A stretch of DNA of 64,000 bases, taken from positions 62,001-126,000 of the forward strand of contig JADDMT010000080.1 in assembly GCA_021401465.1 (NCBI GenBank), written 5' to 3'. This DNA is from Teratosphaeria epicoccoides. Its lineage: Eukaryota; Ascomycota; Dothideomycetes; Mycosphaerellales; Teratosphaeriaceae. Position numbers and translations under genes: made by a program. The notes under the pieces are model-generated. The model saw nothing but the letters and a program-made list of their open reading frames with translations. It did not search any database and had not been told where the DNA came from. Below, in pieces: positions 54,109 to 64,000 of this stretch. The stretch's first letter is position 1. Each line of letters starts with the position of its first letter.

Positions 54109-56362
54109 ATGTCTCTTCTGGCTCTGGTAGCTGCCCTCCTTTTCCCCGGCATCACACAGTCGCTACCTCTCAACTCGCCTCTATTACCCAGCTATGACTA
54201 CATCATCGTCGGTGGCGGTCCGGCTGGTCTGACAGTAGCGAATCGGCTCTCCGAAGACCCAAGCGTCAACGTCCTTCTTCTCGAAGCTGGTCCTATAGCC
54301 GACGACAGCGACCCGCACATAGACATTCCTGGCCTGATCGGTCAGGACATCGGATCTGCTTATGACTGGAACCTTTCTGTAGTCGCCCAACAGAGTCTGG
54401 ATGGTCAAACGCGCGACATGCCTCAAGGTCGCGGTCTTGGAGGGGGCACGCTCATCAATGGCATGCTTTGGAATCGAGGTGGTGCTGCAGATTATGATGC
54501 ATGGGATCGGCTCAATGGCGGCGACTCTGGGTGGGGTTGGTACGATATCCTGCCGTATTTCATGAAGAGTGAGACGTTCACTCCAGTGACGAATACGGAA
54601 ATCGCAATGCAGTACTCGATCGAGGACGACGCGAGTGTGCATGGCGCGTCTGGCCCAGTCAACGTCAGCTATCCGCACTACTTCTGGAATACGTCAGCAT
54701 TGTTCTTTGACGCGCTGAACGAGCTTGGTGTGCCGACTGCTTATGATCCGAATAGCGGCCAAGTTGCCGGCGCAAGCTTCTTGCCTCTGGATCTTGATCC
54801 GGAGACTGAGATACGATCGACTGCAGCGCGAGCTTACTATGAGCCGTATGCTGCGCGTTCTAATCTGCACGTCAGTACCGGCCAGTATGTAACACAGATC
54901 TTGTTTGCCGGGACCAGCTCGGACGCAAACGCCACGGTAACGACATTGCAAGATGACTCCGTTGGACAGGGTTCCTCCCCTGGAATTCCTGGAGGGATCT
55001 TCGGTGGCACTACAACCAACAGCGTTAGCAATGTCGTAGTAGAGGAAAAGCGCAACATCTTGCTTCGATTATGGAAGTGTATGAAGCGTGCCATCACGTT
55101 GCGTCAGACGACCCCTGTTCCGGCGTCAACGCGTTTGCAAGCTATCGGAGTCGAATTCGCATCGAGCGCCCGAGACCCACAGCAGAACATCACGGCACTC
55201 CGCGAGGTTATAGTGGCGGCAGGAGCCATACATTCACCGCAGCTGCTCATGTTATCTGGCATCGGGCCGTCAGCGACACTCGAAGCACAACAAATTCCAG
55301 TAAATGTCGACCTGCCTGGTGTGGGGCAGAATCTGCAAGACCACGGGCAGGTCTGGTGTTATTATCCGTTTTACAACGCATCATATGTCAATCCCACGAT
55401 GTTGAACGACAATGGCACATTCGAAGCAGACGCGTGGATCGACTACTGGGCCAATAGAACTGGTCCTCTAACCAGCGGTGCGATTGGAGGGGTGGCTTTC
55501 CCTTCACTGGCGAGCGTCCTGGAGGACACCAGCTCGCTCACGGATGCTGCTTCCTCTCAAACTGCGGAGCAGTATCTGCTGAGCGGGACGGCTGCGACGG
55601 TCGTTGCGGGCTTCAACGCCCAGCTGCCGTTCATGATCGAAGCGCTGGGTGATTCGTCTAGAGCCGGCTTCGAGATCCTCAATGGCAACACTGGCGCCTT
55701 AACCATCGGGAACATGCGACCGTTGAGCCGTGGGTACGTCTCGATATCGTCTTCAGATCCCTTTGAGCCGCCCACCATCGACCCACGATACAACAGCAAT
55801 CCGATCGACGTCCAGGTCTTCCTGGCTGGCATCCACTACAATGATCGGCTTCTGAGCACGTCGAGCTTGTCGCAGATGGACCCTGAATACCGTAACACGC
55901 CATCTCGGGGAGCTTCTGATGACGAATTGGTGACATACATCAGCGAGAAGCTGCAAACAGAATATCATCCTTCTGGCACCAACGCAATGCTGCCGTTGGG
56001 CCTGGGCGGCGTCGTCGATCCGAACTTGCTGGTATATGGGACGGCGAACGTGCGAGCGGTGGATACCAGCATTATCCCGTTGCTCCCGGCTGCGCATCTG
56101 CAAGCTGTAGCGTATGCTGTGGCTGAGAAGGTTGGTGATCACACGCCGCGCATAACTTTCTGCTGAACAGCAGGCTGACGTGGTTTGACAGGCAGCGGAT
56201 ATCATCAAAGCTGCGAATGTATCCCCAGAAGCCACGACCACGCCTGCTGGCTCGTCTGTTGGTGAGTCGACCATCCAGCAGCAGCCAACAACGGCGCAAG
56301 ATAGCTCACCACAGAGCACCACTTTCGTGACGGTCGTGGCCACGGAGACTGTTTACGCTTGA
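54109..56362 (+). CDS. Secreted GMC oxidoreductase (aryl-alcohol/glucose oxidase-like)
   Basis: Exons 54109-56130 and 56192-56362 (61 bp intron) give about 730 residues. Signal peptide: MSLLALVAALLFPGITQS. The FAD-binding motif DYIIVGGGPAGLTVANRL is followed by LLLEAG, the GMC signature RGLGGGTLINGMLWNRG, and the second signature AAGAIHSPQLLMLSGIG. The catalytic C-terminal block has EYHPSGTNAMLPLGLGGVVD and VRAVDTSIIPLLPAAHLQA. Splicing restores the usual end AEKAADIIKA and adds a Ser/Thr-rich tail. It is longer than usual (about 600) because of an insertion near residues 280-345 containing a Gly-rich and a basic segment. Likely oxidises alcohols or sugars to give H2O2 outside the cell; the substrate cannot be told. 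Confidence 0.93.
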
Positions 56363-57165
56363 TGAGCGGAAGGCGATCCCGGGATCGAATCGGACAGATT
56401 GGATTGCAGTGTCAGCTTTGGATTGAGAATACGGCAAATGCTTGAATATGTATGGATAGGTCACAGAAATAGTCCCGCAATGTCGATCATGGTCCAGGTG
56501 TGCAACATTGAGCTTCGCCGGATCCTCGGTGTCGCCTCTGCTGGTGGTTGACGGTTTGGTGTGTTTCATGGGATCGTTCTCCCGCCGCCGATGCTTGCTG
56601 GCATCATGGTTTTCCAGGCGTGAGTCGTGAGCCTTGCTACTAGAACTAGTGGTCATTAGAACTATTGAAGCCAGCATCTGTCTATTGATTACATACTGAC
56701 TTCCTTGCTTGCCACGTTGACGCACACGCAATGATTGCGTCGAATAATGAAACAAGTCGGCGCCTACTAAGTGTATCGCCTTTCACAAATCACCGAGAGC
56801 CTGATATGGTTTGAGTTCGGAAGAAGCCCCGTCTCGACGTGCCCACTGCCAAACCTTGTCGGGCAGGAAATGAAACTGCCTTCATCTCCGTGCGAGGGGT
56901 GGGGCGGCGCGCGCAGGAAACTTCACCAACCGAACCTCAAACGTTGGATTCTCTGACTCTGGCGAGAACGTTTTCGCTGTAGTTCGCGTTGCACTAGAAG
57001 AGTATAGAGGGCACTGAAGAAGTCGTGCGCTGCTGTGAAGTTTCCCCTGTGCATTGCAGTCCAACGGCGAGCCTGCGAGCATGACGACCAGTATTATCGT
57101 TCCCTTCAATCTCTACAGCTGCTGACCCGCCTCTGTCACCCTTGCTTTTTGTATACCGATCCAGG
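56363..57165. other. Intergenic, no gene recognised
   Basis: Holds the 3' region of the GMC gene and the promoter of the Cys-rich membrane protein. No supported open frame. Confidence 0.45.
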
Positions 57166-58112
57166 ATGCCTGCTCTGAGACGAACGCTTGGCCGATTGAT
57201 ACCGATTGCTGCGATCTCACTGCAGCTTGCCCGCTCGCAAACATGCTGGTACCCCGATGGAGGAACGATCGCGAGTGACCACACAGCTTGCAGCACCGGA
57301 GCGTCGTCAGCGTGCTGTAGCTCGAGTGCTTTCTGTCTGGAGAACGGATTTTGCTTTGGAGACGGTGTAGTGTCACGAGGATCGTGTACGGACAAGACTT
57401 GGGACAGCCCAGCATGCGCACAGGCCTGTCTATCGCAGGTATGCCGCCAATAATGTGAGCATGATGGCTGGGACTCTGTCGCTGACGAGGCGGTGAGCAG
57501 GACTCCTCCACCGATGTAGCGCTTTCTCCTTGCACAGCCGGCCAGAATGCCACATTCGTGTGCGGGCTCAACGCAACAGAATGCTCGAACCACGCCGTCA
57601 CTTTCATCATGACCGGGAGCAGTGGTGGGCTAGTGCTCAGAGCGTCTCAAACCGAAGCGCTCCTCAGCTCGGTGATTGACAGTTCAAGCTCCACCAACAA
57701 CGGGTCGAGCAAAATGTACACATCCTCGGACATGGCAGGCTTGGGCTGCGGTCTCGGCCTACCACTCTCTTTCGCCCTGGCCTTGGCGCTCTATCTTCTG
57801 TACAACGAGAAAATGAAGCACGCACCACCCAAACTCATGTATCCGCTTCCGGACGAATGCAGGGACGATCTCCGCTTCCACCTCTCACGACCATACACTG
57901 CACAGTCAGAACATACGCGGTCAAGCTCAATAGGGAACACGTCCGAGACACCCGTCGATGCGAAGCTGCACGGCGAGGTGGGCTCGTTCTTCGAGCGGTA
58001 CAAAGCCATGCAGGCAACGGACAAATTCGTGGGCCCGCAGAGACATGAGCTGGACACGCTGTCACCGCAGCCGAGATTCGAGCTGGCCGACCATCGTTTC
58101 TCGCAGCCATGA
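57166..58112 (+). CDS. Cysteine-rich single-pass membrane protein, unknown
   Basis: Exons 57166-57438 and 57501-58112 (62 bp intron) encode about 294 residues. A signal peptide (RLIPIAAISLQLARS) leads into a Cys-rich ectodomain: TCWYPDGGTIASDHTAC, SSACCSSSAFCLENGFCFGD, and after the splice DSSTDVALSPCTAGQNATFV and CGLNATECSN, with N-glycosylation sites. A Ser/Thr-rich stalk precedes one membrane helix (GLPLSFALALALYLLY, near residue 175), followed by a basic then acidic cytosolic tail of about 110 residues. Comparable proteins with a short Cys-rich domain plus one TM are common in Dothideomycetes and are uncharacterised; a wall-sensor-like role is possible but unproven. The acceptor at 57500 was chosen because it keeps frame and a Cys-containing sequence. 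Confidence 0.75.
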
Positions 58113-58267
58113 GACGCCATCTTGCAGAAGTCGTTTTGTTGAGCATCTTTAGCGAGGCGCTGGTGGCACATCTGGTGTTGTTTCTGTAATGTACGTGGAT
58201 CCAAAACAACGAATCAACGTGACTGCAAGATTCAGAACAGTCTGCCACCGCATCGCACGTTTCAAAG

Positions 58268-58971
58268 ATGAGTCAAGCTCCCAAGCATTCCCGTTGGTCG
58301 ACAGCCTGGACCACGCAGGCGTTTGCTGAGCTCGTCATGACCACTCCAATGAAATCCCGATGGAGATCGTGCACCACGACCAGACCCGTTAATTGTCGTC
58401 TCACACTTATCAAAGCTGAGGCTTCCCCACCCCCGCTCACGAAAATCAGCACGGCCGCCAGGCAATCTCACATGTGGTACGTACCCGGGCGCCGCGAGAA
58501 CGCAACCGCGCTGCAGACGTGTCCAGAAGCGCCGGAGTGGTGAACGATCCACTGCTGACTCGCATCCCTAGTACGCAAGAGCTCGTCTGGTGCTGCTGCG
58601 GCCACGGCGAGTTCCTCCCGGCCAAGCGCTGTGCCACAGCCCTGAGCACCGGCGTCTGCTGGACCGTCGTACACGGGAATAGCAACTCCAGCATGCCGTT
58701 TGCCTGCGCGTATTGCGCAGACGGGTGGAATGGGGTTCAGCCTCTGAAGCCTGTATTGCCGCTGCCTCCGCACATGGCTGTCGACAGTGAGGCTATGATT
58801 GATCCGTTGTTAGGTCTGGGCATCGACGAGGGCCATGGCGAGGAAGGTGCAGCGGTGAGGGGAGTAGAGGATGGAGTTGCGTCAGACCCGCTTGGTCTCG
58901 ATGAGCTGTTGACGACGGCGGAGACACCGGGTCATTGTGACGTGTCATCGGGTCTCTGGGAGTGTTGTTGA
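58268..58971 (+). CDS. Small Cys/His protein of unknown function (CGH-x7-RCAxA type), second copy
   Basis: Proposed exons 58268-58476 and 58572-58971, with a 95 bp GTACGT...CTAG intron, giving about 202 residues. The second exon carries ELVWCCCGHGEFLPAKRC, then GVCW and FACAYCADGW. The spacing CGH-x7-RCAxA followed by a CxxC is the same as in the protein at 7175, hence probably a shared family and possibly zinc-binding. The remaining sequence is acidic, Gly/Leu-rich and probably disordered. No signal peptide or membrane helix. The first exon is the weak part: its frame is open and the donor is good, but its sequence has no recognisable feature, so the true start may differ. Confidence 0.45.
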
Positions 58972-59156
58972 CAGTCGGCGTGTTCATCAAGCGTCGTATG
59001 GTACAGTGATAGGGGCTGCACAAGATCTGAAGTTTCACATCACAGGATTCCGAGGTACATTTTCTGAAAGCAGCGTACCACCGTTAATTTGGGTATAAAA
59101 CTTTTCCATGCACAAAAAGAAATGTCATGTCACCGCCTTCCGTCCACCATCACCTC

Positions 59157-62100
59157 TCAAGTCGGCGTGGATCTGCCTTTGCTGTGACTCATGCTGTACG
59201 GCGCAAGCACTTTCTTCGCATTGCAGATTCGCCAACTCAAATTGCGGACGCTGCCATCTGCTTGCACGACCTCCGGCGCGAACTCAATGCCAAACATCTG
59301 CTGCACTGCGTACACGACCCTCTTCGCGTACTTGCCTTCGCGCTCCAGTGTAGGTCCAAAGGCCTCATCGGCAGTCCTAGGAGCCACATTCGGGTCGCGG
59401 TCGAAGCAGTTCTGCACGACTGGCAGGAGCGCAGATTCCACCGCACCGCGTACCATGCCGTTGGCATCAACTTCAACGTCATCCTCATCGAAGCGGGTGA
59501 TCTTGATCTCGAACGGGAGTGAGATTGCCATGACGTTGAACTTGCCGTCGTGATGGTATCGGAACTCGAACACGCCTTGTGTCCACCACAGCTTGTCACC
59601 GCTGAACTCCACAACGCCGGATAGAAAGTCCTGGTTCTCGCCATCGGTACGTTGACCGGCTGGGATGCGGACATCTTCGACCAGGATTCCGTCGTCCGCG
59701 TGGTTGTAGTCCCAGGTACCTTGATTCGTAGCAGTCCAGCGCCCCTGAGACGAGACTTTGGTAGCGTCGCGCGAGGCATTGTCCCCGACCATGTAGAGAC
59801 CTATCCAATCGCGCTTGCTATGATTGAGTGGAGCCGTCCACTTGACCTTGATCGGGGCACCATACTCTACCGTCAGCCTGCGGAAGCCATCCTGGTGCTC
59901 TTGAGGTTTTTGCCCGTTTGCTCCTTCGCGACCACTGAAGGCTGCGTCTCCATAGCTCACACCAGGAGCTGAAGTGTCGATCTCCAGAGAGTAGGCTTTC
60001 GGATCGTAGCCAGCCAAGTCCGGAGAAAGTCTTGTGATGCTGACTCTGGCCGGAAAGGTCTTGAACAGCGACTTCGAGTCCGTCACAAATGTCTGGAACC
60101 CGTCGGCCAGCTTAGACCCAGCGGCTTGGATGAATTCCTCGACCGCGTCCAAGCTCTCGTCCAGGACACCGTCCACGCTGCCAGTCCATTTCTGGATTGG
60201 CGGAGGCAGTGAGCGCTTGATGCTCCTCGACACACCAGAGGTCTCCCGCAGGCTCATCCGGTACAGCTTTTGCATGTGCGGCTTCTCCACGAATTGGATG
60301 AAGCACAGCGTCAGGCCGTGACTCAGCAGCGCAAGCAAGAAGACAGCTTTGCTCCAAGTGATGATTGCAGCACCCCAGACACCAGCTAGACCGATTGTGC
60401 GCTCTGGGTTGTTCAGGAACCGGTAGATGCCACTGTAGTTCAACTTTGGCGCGTGGTCAAAGAAGAAGTCACCAAAGAACCAGCCAAACTCGCCCAAAGA
60501 CTCGTAGATGCTGGCGATAGTCCAAAGCTGGAGTGCAATAAGCGCAAAGCCCAAGACATGCCGCAATAACGACATGCCGACCGTCCAGTCTTCGGGGAGG
60601 CCGTACATCTTCCATGCCGCGCAAACGAAGCTGGTGTAGCACATGATCATACTGAGATGATAGATACCCTTCCATTGACGCCAAGCTTCATCGGTAGTCT
60701 CGCCATACTTGACAAAGTGTCGCGTCCAGGACTTCTTCTGAGACTGGCGGTTGAGGATGAAGCCAATGCCGACGGAGTACCAGAGCCTCCAGAAGAGAGC
60801 GCCGAGCACGAAGAAGGTCTGCCAGGTCCAGGTGGATGGCGTAATGAGCGCCATGGTGTACATGTAGGCCTGCAAAATGATGACTGCCACATCTGTGATG
60901 CGATGCAAGTCGATGTTGCCGATTATGTTGTGAAATGGCGAGTTCTGAGCAACGACAGATGGTGGTGCGTTAATGTTGGGGCTGCCAGAATTGACGTTGC
61001 CTGCACTCAGGAGGCGGGTGTTGTATGGTCGTTGTGGCGGGGTCGGAGTCTCGTCGCGCTTGATTGGTGGCGGTGCATTGTACGTCCGGTCAATGTGTGG
61101 ATTCTCTACCAGGGCTAGGAAGGCCAGCTGAGCAGCATGTCCCACAATCGAGATGAACAATACCTTGTAGCTTGCGGCGAGCATTGAGATGCCGTAGAAG
61201 CCGGCATAGCCCACAGAGTACATGGGATGTGGCGCGAGCTCGAAGACTCCGTCGAAGGTCAATTCCTGATCGATCAGGAAGAAAAAGTCGCCCCAGTACC
61301 AGGCGAAGTCTTTCACGACTCGATGAGCATCCAGCTTGACCCACAGGTTGAACAAGATCAGCAGCCAGCCGCCAATCCAACGAGCGATGGTCATCGGGAA
61401 CTTCTCACTGGCTGGTGTGCCACTACAAGCGATGGCGAACAGGACATAGGAGGTAAAGTCGCACATGAGAATGAGATCGACGACTCTTCGGAACAACAAC
61501 CACGTATTGAACTCCAGTGGCGCATCCTCGAACTTGTAGTCCTTTGGGATTTTGGCCTCCATTTCCTTCTTGAGGAATTTGTACAGCTGTGGATATGGAT
61601 TGTTGCCGGTCTCTGGTTTCTCCAGGATTCCAGTTTTCTTGGCCCAAGTGGTGAGACGCTTATGGTGGGACTGGTTGTGCAGGAGCCAGCCAATGCCAAA
61701 GTTGTAGCATGTTCGCCAGACCAAGAAGATCACGGCGAAAACGGGTATCCGTATGCTCGACGGCAGAAGGTAGCAGAGGCCACACAGAGATAGTAGCACG
61801 GTCACAATGGCTAAGTCTGATGCGTTCTTTGGCTGCGTTGGGTCGAAGAGCTGAGAAACCATGTCCTCGGTATGAGGCACGGTGAAGACTAGTCACGGAG
61901 GATCAGTACAGGTTGTCGCATTGGGAAGGCACGGACGGTGCTGGTGCCTGTTGCTCTGGCTGTGGATCCCGCGGAACTATTACACGTATACAGACAGCAG
62001 CTAGGCGTCCGACTAGCGAGTGCAGCAAGACACCTTGATGATACGCACCTGTGCCGTCTGGCGTGCGGCCATATGTCTTCTTGTCCTTCTCATCTTTGTC

Positions 62101-62238
62101 GCCTTTGGCCTCGCGGGCGTTCAATGCCCTGACGGCGTCTTGGGCTGATTCGGGAGACGAAGCCGTCGGCGGAGCTTCAGGCCGCCGCTCTCGGAGACCA
62201 CCGACATCCATGTCGGCTATCCTGCTGGCTTCACTCAT
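59157..62238 (-). CDS. CHO2: Phosphatidylethanolamine N-methyltransferase Cho2
   Basis: Exons 62049-62238 and 59157-61888 (160 bp intron) encode about 973 residues. Splicing joins KKTYGRTPDGT to VFTVPHTEDMVSQLFDPTQP, characteristic of fungal Cho2. Two homologous membrane halves follow, each with a methyltransferase-type block (FAWYWGDFFFLIDQELTFDG and FGWFFGDFFFDHAPKLNYSG; then APHPMYSVGYAGFYG and NNPERTIGLAGVWGA). The long C-terminal beta-rich part (WTAPLNHSKRDWIGLYMVGD) is cytosolic. Cho2 performs the first methylation of phosphatidylethanolamine with S-adenosylmethionine in the ER, feeding phosphatidylcholine synthesis. Start at ATG 62238 (MSEASRIADMDVGGLRERR); an upstream ATG in frame exists but lacks similarity. 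Confidence 0.96.
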
Positions 62239-63013
62239 TCTTGACTGCCTGCCAAAGCGATGGCTGGCCGGGGTCAGAGTGTGGTGGAGCGGCTGAACGT
62301 GTCTGTGTGTGTGTTGAAACACAGGACGGCCGGGTGATCAGTTGAGAGATACACAAGCGTTGGTAAAGTAGCTCACCCCGGCCACGGGCAGTGTAGACGA
62401 TGAGGGCACTAGTGGGGCATGCTTTCCATTCGCGCTCGAACGAGCAGCAGCTGGGTTGAGACGGGTCTGGTATGACCTGGCACAATTGGTTTAGGAGGTT
62501 CCGGCGACGGCAAGTGTACATGGCATTGATATAGAGTTCTACGCTTGGTTGTTGAGGAAGTCCCGCCGTCGCCGTTGACTCGCAAACAGCCTCGCGAGGT
62601 TCCGTGGTCGGTGGTGGCGGGGTCCTGGTCATGACACAATAACGCGTGGCACGTGATGGCTCAGGCTTGGCATCAGGGTATCTCCGTGCCACGATCCACA
62701 ATAATCAATTCTCATCTATCGAGCGGGGTCTCCGGAACCACATCCAGAGACACGTGACGCCGCGGCATACGAGAGCGGTGGAGCGCATGTGCAAGCGGAG
62801 ACCTCCGCAGTCTCTTCATCTACAACGCTGCTGTGAAGCTCTCCATCTGATCGTGTCCGTATGTACAACCCGTCTATCCCATCGCCCGCATGGTACTGGG
62901 TCCCAGCTGGAGTCGTGGCTAATGCTCATTGTCTTTCAGTTTCAGTCCTCCCACGAGCTCTTTGCCAGAGCCAAGACTACGAAACAAATGATGGCTGTTT
63001 GACCTTTCTTTCA
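62239..63013. other. Intergenic, no gene recognised
   Basis: It holds the Cho2 promoter and the 3' region of the MFS transporter. Short frames on both strands look random. Confidence 0.45.
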
Positions 63014-64000
63014 TCATCTTTCCAACTCAGCGCTGTTGACAGCAGTCGCCATGCCGTCAGGCTTTTCTTGGCCGTCCACCAACGTAGTGACTTCCGATCC
63101 TGATCGACTTCCAGCACGGAGCTGGTCTGTGTCTGGCACAGCGGGTTGCTCCTCGTCCACCACCTTGGCCTTGGCCTTAGCGATGCGCACAAACACAACA
63201 CTGATGACGAAGCCAACAGCGGCAGAAGCCGCGCCATAGATGAAGGCAGATCGGAATATCCACTGGTCTTTTCCATCTGGGCTGTGCACCCCGCTCGTCG
63301 ACGTGTAGTGGCTGGAAGCTCCATTCTTGACTATCTCAACAATTGACAGGGAGAATGACATGGCCAAGTTGATCAGGATGGAGCAGATGGCACCGCACAA
63401 TCCTTGTAGCTCATCCGGTTGCACAGACGATAGGTAGACCAATGACACGGTATACGTAAGATCCAGGCCGAGCGTCGCACATATCATCGACGGCAGAACC
63501 ATAGACCAGTAGTTGATAGGGTAAGGACATGCAGCAAAGATGAGTGATGCTCCGATCCAAGCCAGACCGGAGATCAAGAGGAGCAGCTTGGGCGGAACGA
63601 TGTGCAATAGTGCTCCGGTCAGGACGCACATCATGACACCTCCGATTGCGGTGGGAGTGTACCAGATGGCCAAGGTGATGCCCGTTATGCCTTGTGTGCC
63701 GGGCGTGCTGACAGTGCCAGACGTGCTCTCGAAGCTGCAGAAATGTCAGCATTGGTCAACACTCATACCATGATGCGGACTCACAAGTCAGTAGTGGTGT
63801 AGAGCCAGGCGCCGTAGCTAGCGTAGAAGAACAAACCAGCCAGACAGAAGGCCTTCACGCTCCTGGGCTTGAAGAAGTCGAACGGGAGCAACGGCGTCTT
63901 CGCCCACCAACCCTCGACCCACACGGCCAGCAACAGGCAGACAGCGCCAGCTGCAAACGGAGCGTAGAAGATGGGTGTCGCCGCGATGTGGCTGCCAGCG
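63014..64000 (-). CDS. MFS transporter, DHA2-like multidrug type, C-terminal part (5' end beyond window)
   Basis: Exons 63785-64000 (continuing right) and 63014-63734, with a 50 bp intron. The visible 312 residues or so contain about six membrane segments: FYAPFAAGAVCLLLAVWVEG, AFCLAGLFFYASYGAWLYTT, IGGVMMCVLTGALLHIVPPK, LLISGLAWIGASLIFAACPY, YTVSLVYLSSVQPDELQGLC and FIYGAASAAVGFVISVVFV. The order and the PLLPFDFFKPRSVKAF start of the second half resemble the aminotriazole-resistance (DHA2) group of proton-driven exporters. The C-tail is acidic/polar. The substrate is unknown. The gene is truncated only by the window edge, and no defect is seen. Confidence 0.85.

Noticed and set aside
1..64000. 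tRNA genes or an intact transposon
   Set aside because: I looked for TTCGA-type B-box contexts and for transposase or reverse transcriptase motifs; the hits fell inside protein-coding exons or lacked a foldable cloverleaf. A dedicated scan could still find one.

Overview
The window is nuclear DNA of a filamentous ascomycete. Almost every gene is broken by short spliceosomal introns (mostly 42-100 bp, GT...AG), and intergenic distances are a few hundred bases. The content includes fungal Zn2Cys6 and bZIP regulators, a GH72 glucanosyltransferase, a GMC oxidase, a CYP505 self-sufficient P450, Cho2, Atg18, Rad18 and Pps1. Very short introns, leaf-associated accessory genes and secreted-protein candidates suggest a Dothideomycete (possibly Capnodiales/Mycosphaerellales). 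That placement is inference. I found no tRNA, rRNA, intact transposon or CRISPR array.

Left edge (1-6.3 kb): a divergent pair of secondary-metabolism-type genes, a trans-acting enoyl reductase cut by the window edge and a fused P450:reductase. They share a 468 bp promoter and face a mitochondrial 3-hydroxyisobutyrate dehydrogenase. They may be the edge of a biosynthetic cluster whose core enzyme lies to the left.

7-20 kb: a small Cys/His protein, a two-domain ABC ATPase, a SUMO-motif and RING-bearing SNF2 helicase (Uls1-like), a 21-bp minisatellite, a bZIP regulator and a Zn2Cys6 regulator.

21.9-41.8 kb: mostly conserved housekeeping genes. They are a GH72 wall enzyme, a Golgi apyrase (Ynd1-like), a mitochondrial thioredoxin, a Bqt4-like nuclear-envelope protein, RhoGDI, Atg18, the wybutosine enzyme TYW4/Ppm2, Pps1 phosphatase and a class I glutamine amidotransferase.

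42-58 kb: a more mixed, accessory-like stretch. It holds a NIS1-like secreted protein, RAD18, a decayed oligopeptide-transporter relic, a CHMP7-like ESCRT-III protein, a Vcx1-like Ca2+/H+ exchanger, a 1.7 kb gene-poor segment with a duplicated 49-bp sequence, a small secreted Cys-rich protein, a GMC oxidase, a Cys-rich single-pass membrane protein and a second small Cys/His protein sharing a motif with the one at 7.2 kb.

59-64 kb: phosphatidylethanolamine methyltransferase Cho2 and the 3' part of a DHA2-type MFS transporter that runs off the right edge.

All exon boundaries were placed by eye from reading frame, GT/AG sites and remembered family sequence. No alignment or RNA evidence was available.
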